NCBI RefSeq assembly: GCF_036577625.1
Contig: NZ_JARBDC010000013.1
Location: forward strand, 97,358-161,357
DNA: 64,000 nucleotides
Direction: 5' to 3'
Origin: Paenibacillus_AB sp036577625
GTDB taxonomy: Bacteria > Bacillota > Bacilli > Paenibacillales > NBRC-103111
The position numbers and the translations under genes are program-made. Positions 34,708-42,471 of this stretch are shown piece by piece; position 1 is the stretch's first letter, and each line of letters starts with the position of its first letter. The notes beneath the pieces were generated by a model that was not told where the DNA came from, did not search any database, and worked only from the letters and a program-made list of their open reading frames with translations.

Positions 34708-34723
34708 ATCGGGGTGCATGTGA

Positions 34724-35620
34724 TTGCTGTTTCCGCACGAGCAATGCGACCGCAAGACGTTCCAGTTCCGCTACCTGACTCCGTCCACGCTCAGCATGCG
34801 GCTCGTCGGCATCGGCTGGCAGAGCGTTTCTTCGACCGAATACCGGTATGACGGACTGAAGCGGACGGACGGGGAAGGAACGATTTTCCAGTTCACGCTG
34901 TCCGGGCAGGGTACGATCCGTTTCGGCGACCGCGAATATGTCGTGCCGAAGCATTGCGGCTTCCTGTGCACGCTGCCGAGCGACCACGAATATTATTACG
35001 ACGCGGCGTCGGGCCCCTGGGAATTTCTGTTTATCGCCGTGCGGGGCGAGGATGCGATCCGGCATTGGAACTCGCTCATCGACCGGTTCGGACCGGTCGT
35101 GCCGTTCGCCGGCCAGCTGGAGCCGTTTTTGTGCATCAGCGAGCTGTATTCGCTCGTTTGCCGCAACGCCGAGCTCGACAAATATTTCGTCTCGTCCCAG
35201 CTGTACCGGTTCGTGCTGGAGCTGAACCGGATCTTCGAAGGCAGCGACGTCGTTCCGTACAAAGACTCGCCCGAACCGGTCCGCACCGCCATCCGGCTCA
35301 TGCAGTCGCAGTACGCCGCCCCGCTGTCGCTGGACGATATCGCCTCGGCCGCCGGATTGTCGAAATACCATTTCAGCCGCGTCTTCCTAAGCAAAACCGG
35401 CATTCAGCCGATGCACTACTTGCGCAAAATCCGCATCGAGAAAGCGTCCGCCCTGCTCGCCCAGACGAACAAGACGATGGAGACGATCGCCCGCGAAACC
35501 GGCTTCGAGGGCGGCAATTACTTTATCCGAGTGTTCAAAACGCTCGTCGGCATGACGCCGAGCGAATACCGGCGCAGTCTCGGACCGGAGTCCGCGCACG
35601 CGCTGCGCATCGAGAAATGA
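34724..35620 (+). CDS. AraC family transcriptional regulator
   Basis: 298 residues. There is a cupin-type N-terminal domain (about 40-130; FQFTLSGQGTIRFGDREYVVPKHCGFLC) and two helix-turn-helices at about 195-290 (LSLDDIASAAGLSKYHFSRVFLSKTGIQPMHYLRKIRIEKA; METIARETGFEGGNYFIRVFKTLVGMTPSEYRRS). The start is a TTG with GGGGTG about 8 bases upstream; the next ATG is at 34796 and would cut the cupin. It is divergent from the GH4-sialidase-like operon, 132 bases apart, and is its likely activator. Confidence 0.83.
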   Translation: MLFPHEQCDRKTFQFRYLTPSTLSMRLVGIGWQSVSSTEYRYDGLKRTDGEGTIFQFTLSGQGTIRFGDREYVVPKHCGFLCTLPSDHEYYYDAASGPWEFLFIAVRGEDAIRHWNSLIDRFGPVVPFAGQLEPFLCISELYSLVCRNAELDKYFVSSQLYRFVLELNRIFEGSDVVPYKDSPEPVRTAIRLMQSQYAAPLSLDDIASAAGLSKYHFSRVFLSKTGIQPMHYLRKIRIEKASALLAQTNKTMETIARETGFEGGNYFIRVFKTLVGMTPSEYRRSLGPESAHALRIEK

Positions 35621-36048
35621 CGGGGGCGCGCGCCGGTCGGATGAGTCGATCGGGCCGGACTTACAGTCATGTATGCCCCTATCCATAGGCGAACATACGT
35701 TCCGTTTAAACGCAACACCGTCCCTTCCGCAATCGATTCGGGCCAATTTCGGCTGCGGTCGATATTGTCGCGCATATCGCATAAAATTGCTCATCCATAC
35801 GCACCTGACTATAATGCCGGAGCTCGGAAACATGTACGGATATGCGCCTTACACTTGGATTATATCGAGCGGAATGCGAAAGAACTATAGGAGATTGTTT
35901 CGATTGACGTTCAATTTATTGCGGTCCGTAGCAAGGATCGGCTGCGGCTTCGGCAGAGCGCCGCCGACGAACATGACAATCGATGAGGGATCGGGTATAA
36001 TTAGCCGGTAAACCAAAGTGAACCAGACACAATCGGAGTGATTTTACG
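35621..36048. other. Intergenic region before the first GntR fusion gene
   Basis: 428 bases. It holds the promoter listed next. Nothing else was recognised; short frames in it lack ribosome sites. Confidence 0.5.
35973..36001 (+). promoter_or_regulatory. Sigma-A promoter of the first GntR fusion gene
   Basis: ATGACA (35973-35978), 17 bases, TATAAT (35996-36001). A GAACCAGA box follows at 36021-36028, close to the start of transcription; the same box follows the TACAAT of the secreted-propeller promoter at 51064-51071. Confidence 0.55.
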
Positions 36049-37458
36049 GTGAGCGCACCTTCGAAACGATCCGGCGCCAGAACGAGACTGGAGCATATGG
36101 TAGACACGCTGCGCGACGAGATCGTCGCCGGCACGCGGGCCGTCGGCGATTTCCTGCCCTCCGAGCTGGCGCTCTGCGAGCAGTTCCGGCTCAGCAAAAA
36201 AACGGTTCGCAAAGGACTGGAGCAGCTCGTGAACGAGGGCTTCATCGAGAAAGTTCCGCGCATCGGAGCGCGCATCGTCGGCTCGGTCCATCGCGAAACC
36301 GTCCTGCTGCGATTCGCCCATTACCCGAAGCTCGTGCACGAAATCAATTTACCGGACTTGATCGACGATTTTCATCGGCTTCACCCGACCATACGCGTTC
36401 AGGCGATCCCGTATTCCCACCAGTACGACAAAGAGCGCAACTACGAACGGCTTCAAACGGACAAGCTGGACGTCGTTACGATCAACGCCCACGATTTCGA
36501 ATATTACGCCGATCCGGACGAAACGTCGTGCCTGCTGGAGCCTCTTCCGCCGGTCGACGGGATTTATCCGTTTCTCGAAGGGCCGTTCCGCAGAGGAGAC
36601 GAGCTTTATGCGCTGCCTTTCGTCTTTACGCCGGTCATCCTGTGCTACAACAAAGAGCATTTTCTGGAAAACGAGCTTCCCGAGCCGGACAGCGGGTGGA
36701 CGTGGGAAGATTTGCGCGGAACGGGGCGGAAGCTGTCCAACGGCGTCGACCGGTTCGGCTTTTATTTCCATCTCCCGTCCGGCAACCGATGGCCGATTTT
36801 TTTGCTGCAAAACGGCGTCGTCTTCGGCAAAGACGGGCGAGACCGGTACGTCCTGGACGATCCGAAAGCGAAGGAAGCGTTGTCCTTGTGCAGGGACCTT
36901 GTCCGCGACCCGAAGCTGTTCCCGGTCTTTTTGTCGGAAAACGACAGCGACGCCCACGCTTTGTTTTTGAACGGCAACGTGTCGATGATCTTGTGCACGT
37001 ACGACAGCCTGAACGACTTCCGCGACGCCCCGTTCGCCTACGATATCGCGCCGCTGCCCCGGTTCAAGGAAGCGAAAACGCTGCTCGGAGCGATCGCGCT
37101 CGCCGTAAACGCCCGTTCCGGCAATAAAGCGGCGGCCAAGCTGTTCGTTCGGCATCTGGTATCCTACCGGAACCAAATGCTGATTCGATTGAATACGTTA
37201 AGCATTCCCGGCTTGAAGCGGGCGGCGGAATGGGTCGGAGGACCGGATAAAGACAATGTCGCGAACCGGCCGTACCGGTTTCATATGTACCGCGACATCA
37301 TTCCGACGTTCCGTTTCGCGTCGACGCTGGGCCTTCCGACCGAGCTGCTGCTGCGGATGGGGCAGTCGTTGAAGCTGTACTGGTCTCAGCTCGAGGAGCT
37401 CGAAACGATTTTGCCCAAGCTGGAGCAATCGTTCGCTCCGCCGCCCGAAGACGGCTAG
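36049..37458 (+). CDS. GntR regulator fused to a solute-binding-protein-like domain (paralogue 1)
   Basis: 469 residues. A GntR winged helix lies at about 12-78 (FLPSELALCEQFRLSKKTVRKGLEQLVNEGFIEKVPRIGARIV). The rest (about 85-460) is a family-1 extracellular solute-binding fold (IDDFHRLHPTIRVQAIPYSHQYDKERNYERLQTDKLDVVTINAHDF, YALPFVFTPVILCYNKEHF, GWTWEDLRGTGRKLSNGVDRFGFYFHLPSGNRWPIFLLQNG). There is no signal peptide or membrane helix, so a binding-protein fold acts as a cytoplasmic sugar sensor. Start GTG with GGAGTG. A second copy of this architecture is at 49496-50839. Confidence 0.85.
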   Translation: MSAPSKRSGARTRLEHMVDTLRDEIVAGTRAVGDFLPSELALCEQFRLSKKTVRKGLEQLVNEGFIEKVPRIGARIVGSVHRETVLLRFAHYPKLVHEINLPDLIDDFHRLHPTIRVQAIPYSHQYDKERNYERLQTDKLDVVTINAHDFEYYADPDETSCLLEPLPPVDGIYPFLEGPFRRGDELYALPFVFTPVILCYNKEHFLENELPEPDSGWTWEDLRGTGRKLSNGVDRFGFYFHLPSGNRWPIFLLQNGVVFGKDGRDRYVLDDPKAKEALSLCRDLVRDPKLFPVFLSENDSDAHALFLNGNVSMILCTYDSLNDFRDAPFAYDIAPLPRFKEAKTLLGAIALAVNARSGNKAAAKLFVRHLVSYRNQMLIRLNTLSIPGLKRAAEWVGGPDKDNVANRPYRFHMYRDIIPTFRFASTLGLPTELLLRMGQSLKLYWSQLEELETILPKLEQSFAPPPEDG

Positions 37459-37546
37459 GAAGCCGCTCGAAAGCCGCCGTTCGCCACAAGAAAAACGGCT
37501 GTCGACGTATTTCGAGGATGAGCGAAAACGGTCGGCTTCCGAAACG

Positions 37547-37724
37547 TAACGGACGCCACGGCGCTTATTTCGCGAAAATCGGCCGTTTTCCAATCGGACA
37601 TCATTGCCCTTATTTGCCCCGAACCGCCGTCCAAAAGGGGGTTTTTCGCCAAATAGATGCGCCTATGTCCGTTAGAAAATAAATAGGCCGAAATGAGGCT
37701 CATTAGCGGCCGCCGTGTCCGTTC
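37547..37724. repeat. Four degenerate 27-base units, two direct and two inverted
   Basis: Units at 37547-37573 and 37592-37618 read toward the plus strand (TAACGGACGCCACGGCGC and AATCGGACATCATTGCCC, both then TTATTTNGC or similar). Units at 37648-37674 and about 37698-37724 are the same pattern inverted, ending in GTCCGTTA and GTCCGTTC. The whole can fold back on itself. Confidence 0.5.
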
Positions 37725-37888
37725 ATTTGGAACCTGGTCTGTCTCGCCGCCGCCTCATGCTCGTCCCCCGCTCCAACTCCCTACGACGCCGGCGAAGATC
37801 GTACGAGCTGGTATCGCCCGCCGTATCCCGCCGCCGGACAGCAGGAAACCCGCTCCGGCTTCGGCGCTAAATGGGACGGGCGGTCTTT

Positions 37889-38210
37889 TCTGTGCAAACC
37901 GAACATTTTGCACGCCGAACCGGCAGCGGAGCGGGGAACGAGATGGAAATGCTCCCGCTATTTTCGGTCGATTCCCGTCTCCGGGCAAAACAACGGGAAA
38001 TCGTCCCGCTAATTTCGACCAAACCGCGCTTTTCGCCGATACTACGCCAATTTACCTGGAGCTTTTCCAGGTATTTCGAACCGACGCCGCCAAGAGAGCG
38101 AATGAACCGGAGGTTTTCCCGTTCGCTTTTATTCCAGTGGCCCGGCAGGATTCGAATACGCCGGACGCGGAAACGAGAGGCGCTGCCCGGAAAGATATAA
38201 CACTTTAATA
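37889..38210 (+). repeat. Dispersed non-coding repeat, copy A
   Basis: About 322 bases that align along their full length with 45388-45743 (roughly 75-80% by eye). Nearly unchanged blocks include CGGCAGCGGAGCGGG, GAGATGGAAATGCT, CCGCGCTTTTCGCCGAT, GGAGCTTTTCCAGGTATTTC and GGAAACGAGAGGCGCTG. Small hairpins occur inside (7-base stem around GCTTT at about 38057-38075). No frame is kept open in both copies. Confidence 0.75.
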
Positions 38211-38238
38211 AAAAAAAGCCCGGACTGGGCTTCTTTTT
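38209..38238 (-). terminator. Terminator behind the PadR relic
   Basis: AGCCC-GGACT-GGGCT hairpin (38217-38231) with eight T residues on the minus side and TCTTTTTC on the plus side. It starts about 19 bases after the relic's stop codon. Confidence 0.65.
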
Positions 38239-38249
38239 CTTTCCGAACA

Positions 38250-38692
38250 TTACTTGTCGTCGTCCGTTTGCGAGGGGGCATCCGCCGGAGGAACGGCTGC
38301 CGGATCCCCGGCCTCCGTCGTTTTGGGCATCGAATCCAAAATTCGCTTCAATTCGTCCTGAAAGGGAACCATGAGCTCCTGAAATTCCGCCGCCTGCCTG
38401 GAAGAAGGAGCCTGGGGTAAACGGAGCCGGGGCTTGGCGTATACAACCCGCCCGTATTGTCTTCCATCGCCTTAATCAACTGATACCCGTGCATCGGTTT
38501 CGATGCCAGCAGTTCAAGCAAAGCGAATTTGAACTTCCCGCGCTCGAAGAAACGCTTCCCCTCCCCGCGCCTCCCAAAACGGCCGCGCGGTCCGCCATGA
38601 CGGTATTTTTGGAACAGATCCCGAAAGCCTTCCGTATCCCTGTTCCGGTGCGGATGCCGTCCTTGCCATGTACGATGATCGTGAAATCTCAT
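38250..38692 (-). pseudogene. PadR family regulator, internally deleted and frameshifted
   Basis: From ATG 38692 the frame encodes a His/Arg-rich start and a PadR winged helix (KFALLELLASKPMHGYQLIKAMEDNTGG, then SPGSVYP). Where PadR proteins continue with T-L-Q-x-L-E, the frame turns into basic nonsense and stops. In the next frame, joined at about 38410, the normal PadR tail resumes (AAEFQELMVPFQDELKRILDSM, then an acidic DDDK end) to TAA 38250-38252. So the wing and most of the dimer helix, perhaps 60-90 codons, are missing. A dominant or partial product is possible, but a null allele is likelier. Confidence 0.7.
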
Positions 38693-38817
38693 ATCAACCA
38701 CTCCCCAATACGATATATCGTATTGCGTCAATAGGAACCGCTGCTTGTACCCGTAACTTTCCAAGCCATGGAAGCGTATTAAAAAATGAATGCTCAGCTC
38801 GTGAGGTGGATTAAGAT

Positions 38818-39117
38818 ATGGACTACAAAGAAATCGAGTTTTCGAAAAGAACGGCAAGAGCGTTGTCCATGATTTTCCCGGGGATGGGCTTGATGTTTTA
38901 TTCGAAATGGAAAGCAGGAGGACTCTTCATCATTTTGCATGTGCTATTCGGTTTCTTATCAATCAGAGAGTTGATCGAACGTATCGCTTATTACACGTAT
39001 CACCCAAGCGGGGATAGGGAAGGCATGTACGAGTTTTTCTTTATATGGATCGCTCTGCTGGCAATCAATTGGGCCATGAGTCTAATTTGTACGGAGAAAG
39101 TGAACCCGAACGATTGA
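38818..39117 (+). CDS. Small membrane protein, unknown function
   Basis: 99 residues. Charged N-terminus (DYKEIEFSKRTARALS), then hydrophobic segments at about 18-30, 34-50 and 75-92 joined by a Tyr/His-rich loop. ATG follows GAGGTGG at good spacing. It is divergent from the PadR relic, with 125 bases between starts, the usual place for a PadR-controlled gene. I do not recognise the family with confidence; it has some look of TM2 or DUF-type small membrane proteins. Confidence 0.6.
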   Translation: MDYKEIEFSKRTARALSMIFPGMGLMFYSKWKAGGLFIILHVLFGFLSIRELIERIAYYTYHPSGDREGMYEFFFIWIALLAINWAMSLICTEKVNPND

Positions 39118-39187
39118 ACACAAGAAAATGAGCCCGTCCGAATTTCGGAGAGCTCATGATCGTTGATCCTGACGTCAATATCCGTAT

Positions 39188-40645
39188 TCAGCTTCGGACC
39201 GCCCTGGCGTCGCCGCCTGCGCGACCGGAGGCTCGGGCGCTCCAATGCGCCAGCTGATAAACCAACCAGATGACGGATACGACGAGCATCATATCGAAAC
39301 AGACGTTAAACAGAAATAAATGCTTCCCGATATCCGCCTGTCCGTCGCCCAGGATTGGCATCAAAAAACCGATTGCGCCAACCAAGCCGATCAGCATCAT
39401 CAATTCCGTCCGAATCCGGCTGATCCGATCCCGGCGACGAATGTATTCGAAGATGGCGACGGCGTAATAGATCGCATAGAACGCCGATATAAACAGCAGC
39501 GACCGGGGCATTTGCGTATGTTTGAATTCGCTCCAGACGCTGTAGCCGTAAGCCATCGCGCCTGACGGTTTGTTTTCCTGCTTCAAATAATTGCCCAAAT
39601 AGTAGGGCCGAATGCTCATACTGTTGCTCGCTGCAAACTCCATTTTGTCAATCAGGCGCGACGGATGTTTCACATAAAACAGCAGTATATCCCGATGCGA
39701 AACCCGGTCATAAAAATCCGGTTTCATTGAAGGCGCATCCTGTTTAATCGCGGTATCCGTCTGAAAATAGTTCGTGCCGGCCAGCACGGACAGGTGCGAG
39801 GGCAAACCGAGCTCCTTCAGATCCCCGTCTATATCGGGAGATCCGTGCAAAATCCCGTAAAACACGGTCTGATACAGATTGATGTTCTTCAGTCCCTTCG
39901 GAGCCGCCGCATACATCACGACCGAAACGACCGCTATCGAAGCCGACAATCCGATCGTTAAACGGCGCCAGTTCGGCTCATGGCGAAGCGTCATAAAGCG
40001 GAGACCCAGTGCGGCGAACAGGATGCCTGCCGGGGCGTTCTGGATTTTGGAACAGGCCAGGAAAAAGACCGAAACGAAATAAAGCCAGATTATTGTTCTC
40101 GAAGGCTTCTCCCGATTGAGCAGACATAGGCCGAAGCCTGCCGAAAGCAGCAAAAACACAAACGAGACCGGCTCGCCGAACAGCGAATTGAAATAGGCCG
40201 CATAGCCGATATCGAAAAATACGAACAGCATGCAAATCGCAAGCGCGACGCCGACTGCGCTCGATTTGTATGTATTGTAGCGAACGATGATATAAGTTGC
40301 CGCGAGCAGAAGCACGGAAAATAAAGCCCCGAGCACCCGAATATCGAAGGAGGACGGATCCCGAACCGATCCGATCAGCCGCGCCGCGGCAACCAAAATG
40401 ATTTGCGTGGACGGATAAAAGCCTTGAAAAAAACGGTCGTACGAAAAATACCGGTGAGCATATCCGAAAAAGCGGTCCTCGTAAGACTCGTCCGGCAATC
40501 CGTAGTTCAATCCGACGGTCCCCATCACCCGCAAAAAATCCCCGTTGTCCGCAACGCCGATAAACGGTTCGGTAAATAACGAATAGACAAGTATGCTGAG
40601 GCCTGCCAGTACGGCAAACCATTCGGCTCTAATCATTTTTCTCAT
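39188..40645 (-). CDS. Polytopic membrane protein, GT-C glycosyltransferase-like (WsfD type)
   Basis: 485 residues with about eleven membrane helices. The first extracellular loop has an acidic motif (FIGVADNGDFLRVMGTVGL, GVADNGD near residues 30-36), as in GT-C transferases that use polyprenyl-phosphate sugars. A soluble loop lies at about 270-340. The layout resembles proteins called WsfD (hexose transferase for S-layer or cell-wall glycans) in Geobacillus and Paenibacillus; I cannot confirm this without alignment. It is a single gene, and no polymer-synthesis genes are nearby. Confidence 0.6.
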   Translation of the reverse strand: MRKMIRAEWFAVLAGLSILVYSLFTEPFIGVADNGDFLRVMGTVGLNYGLPDESYEDRFFGYAHRYFSYDRFFQGFYPSTQIILVAAARLIGSVRDPSSFDIRVLGALFSVLLLAATYIIVRYNTYKSSAVGVALAICMLFVFFDIGYAAYFNSLFGEPVSFVFLLLSAGFGLCLLNREKPSRTIIWLYFVSVFFLACSKIQNAPAGILFAALGLRFMTLRHEPNWRRLTIGLSASIAVVSVVMYAAAPKGLKNINLYQTVFYGILHGSPDIDGDLKELGLPSHLSVLAGTNYFQTDTAIKQDAPSMKPDFYDRVSHRDILLFYVKHPSRLIDKMEFAASNSMSIRPYYLGNYLKQENKPSGAMAYGYSVWSEFKHTQMPRSLLFISAFYAIYYAVAIFEYIRRRDRISRIRTELMMLIGLVGAIGFLMPILGDGQADIGKHLFLFNVCFDMMLVVSVIWLVYQLAHWSARASGRAGGDARAVRS

Positions 40646-40753
40646 GTACGTTTCGACACTTCCCCATTTCGGTTTGAGGCGGAACGCTGCATCCGCCTAT
40701 TTCGGGAGCCGGGCGCCGCTTTGCCTCCATACGGCCCGCGGCTCCGACCCGCA

Positions 40754-41680
40754 TCATCCAGCGGGCCGTATGGCGCGGGCGAACTCGACGAGTTCTTCCT
40801 TCGTGGCGGCGGACCCGGCGAGACTGTATCTCAAAAAGCCCCCTTCGCTTTTTTCCACCCAGATCAAAGAATGATTGTCATAATACGCTTCCGTGTCCCC
40901 CACCTGCGCAACGAGCTCCTTGGAAGGCTTCTCGACAAAATAGTTGGACTTCCCGACTTCTCCTAAAAAGGCGATGTTGTAGTCGATTTCCCGCCCGTCC
41001 TTCTTGAACTTCAATGAAACGGACTGAATTCCGCTTCCGGGCTTCCTCACGCCATAGGCATACTCCTTGCCGTCCGGCGTTTTCGCAAATATGAGACGGT
41101 CCTCATTCGGGCTCTGCGGTTCGGAATCCATATACAGGTAGCCGGCTTCGAATTCGAAACCGTCCGGCGGCCGAACGGAAAGACGGCTATCGGCGAGCGG
41201 TCCTCGTACGGCGGCACTAAACGCGTCAGGATCGCGGTATTCGATCGGCGAAGTCACCCACAAAATATCATCCGTTTCCCGCTTGACGATCTCCTCCTTG
41301 CTCCCGAAGTGGACGACGGCCGACTCGCCCGGAGCGATTTGCTTTTTTACCTCCTTCAGAACGTCGGATTGCCAAGCGGGAATTTTCACGTCCGTACCTC
41401 GGACCTCCATGACGGAATTTCCCGATTTATCCTTTAAATCCAACCATTCGATGGCGGCATACGAAAAGCCGCTCAACAGACCGACCACGCAAAAGACGAC
41501 AGCCGCCCGCTTCATGGCGACGGCGGGAGCTTGGCGAGGGCTGGACGGCATACTCCCCGACTGCCCGATCCGCTTCATAACGCGGTCGGAAAAGTCTTGT
41601 TCCGGGGGATTCGCCGCGACGACCGACTCTTTGATACGGCACATCATGCCCGCTTCCGGCGACACATCATTCGGTTTCAT
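40754..41680 (-). CDS. Anti-sigma factor-like membrane protein
   Basis: 308 residues. A cytoplasmic N-terminus (about 1-50), one membrane helix at about 54-72 (AAVVFCVVGLLSGFSYAAI) and an extracellular domain with the DUF4367-type C-terminal part (YYDNHSLIWVEKSEGGFLRYSLAGSAATKEELVEFARAI). The gene start overlaps the end of the ECF sigma gene by 14 bases, so it is the cognate regulator by position. It would hold the sigma factor at the membrane until an envelope signal releases it. Confidence 0.75.
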   Translation of the reverse strand: MKPNDVSPEAGMMCRIKESVVAANPPEQDFSDRVMKRIGQSGSMPSSPRQAPAVAMKRAAVVFCVVGLLSGFSYAAIEWLDLKDKSGNSVMEVRGTDVKIPAWQSDVLKEVKKQIAPGESAVVHFGSKEEIVKRETDDILWVTSPIEYRDPDAFSAAVRGPLADSRLSVRPPDGFEFEAGYLYMDSEPQSPNEDRLIFAKTPDGKEYAYGVRKPGSGIQSVSLKFKKDGREIDYNIAFLGEVGKSNYFVEKPSKELVAQVGDTEAYYDNHSLIWVEKSEGGFLRYSLAGSAATKEELVEFARAIRPAG

Positions 41681-42254
41681 TCTCGATTCCCTCCATATAC
41701 CGAGACCAGAGCGGCCTCAGCCGTTTTTTTAGCCGCTCGTATTTTTTGCGCGCGGCGGCCGGTTTACAACCGATCACTTGGCTGATCTCCTCAAAGCTGC
41801 ATCCGTCGACGACCCGCATCAAAATGAGATTCCTGTCTTCGGACGAAAGCGGGCCCAGTAACTGTCCGACAACATCGCTGCAGTCCGGTGCGCCATAGGC
41901 GGTCGGCTGTTGCTGCTGCTGGTGCTGTCGGTATAAACGGAATAACTTGTACCAGGCGCTGCGCTTTTTCAGCAAATTGATGCAGTGGTTATAGGCGATT
42001 CGGTACAGCCAGGCCGAGAAGGAAACGTTCTCCGTAAAACGGCCTATATGCAAATAGCATTTGATAAAAATATCTTGCACCGCGTCCTCCGCTTCCTGCC
42101 GATCGCCCAGCATATGATGACAATAGACGTGAATCCGGCGCTGGAATTGTTGAACCAGAAGGCGGAACGGCTCCTGCTGCCCGTCTTGAATGCGCCGGAT
42201 AATCCGCTCCATTTCCGCCTCGGACAACGGCGCGTTGTCGTGACCCGATTTCAT
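41667..42254 (-). CDS. ECF RNA polymerase sigma factor
   Basis: 195 residues. Region 2 is at about 20-90 (LLVQQFQRRIHVYCHHMLGDRQEAEDAVQDIFIKCYLHIGRFTENVSFSAWLYRIAYNHCINLLKKR) and region 4 at about 130-185 (LSSEDRNLILMRVVDGCSFEEISQVIGCKPAAARKKYERLKKRLR). A Gln-rich linker (QHQQQQQP) joins them. ATG 42254 follows AAAGGAG; the longer frame has no site. It is translationally coupled to the anti-sigma gene. The promoter set it reads is unknown. Confidence 0.88.
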   Translation of the reverse strand: MKSGHDNAPLSEAEMERIIRRIQDGQQEPFRLLVQQFQRRIHVYCHHMLGDRQEAEDAVQDIFIKCYLHIGRFTENVSFSAWLYRIAYNHCINLLKKRSAWYKLFRLYRQHQQQQQPTAYGAPDCSDVVGQLLGPLSSEDRNLILMRVVDGCSFEEISQVIGCKPAAARKKYERLKKRLRPLWSRYMEGIENETE

Positions 42255-42394
42255 AAGCACTCCTTTCGCGTTCCCCTCTTGCACCCGGTATAACAAACCA
42301 AGTCCTCGATTTGTGACATGTTTTTTTTGGAAATGCACGTTGCGGCCTTGGCCCATCCGGTTCCGCTTCAAATTTCACTTCTAACATATTTGTG

Positions 42395-42455
42395 TTGACC
42401 ATATACTGTTTATATAATATACTGTGTACAAAAATTACTGTTTATATCATAAACA
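42395..42455 (+). promoter_or_regulatory. MFS promoter with TetR operators
   Basis: TTGACC (42395-42400), 17 bases and TATACT (42418-42423) form a strong promoter. The spacer carries ATACTGTTTATATAATATAC, and 42439-42455 is a perfect inverted repeat TGTTTAT-ATC-ATAAACA. A third copy is in front of the TetR gene at 44941-44955. A repressor bound here would cover the promoter and the early transcript. Confidence 0.75.
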
Positions 42456-42471
42456 ATAAGGAGAGGATTTC

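Larger units (their letters stand above)
37459..38249. other. Gene-free region with repeats
   Basis: 790 bases without a credible gene. It holds a set of four 27-base repeat units (37547-37724), copy A of a 320-base repeat (37889-38210) and a terminator for the decayed PadR gene. The frames that cross it lack ribosome sites and known domains. Confidence 0.6.
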
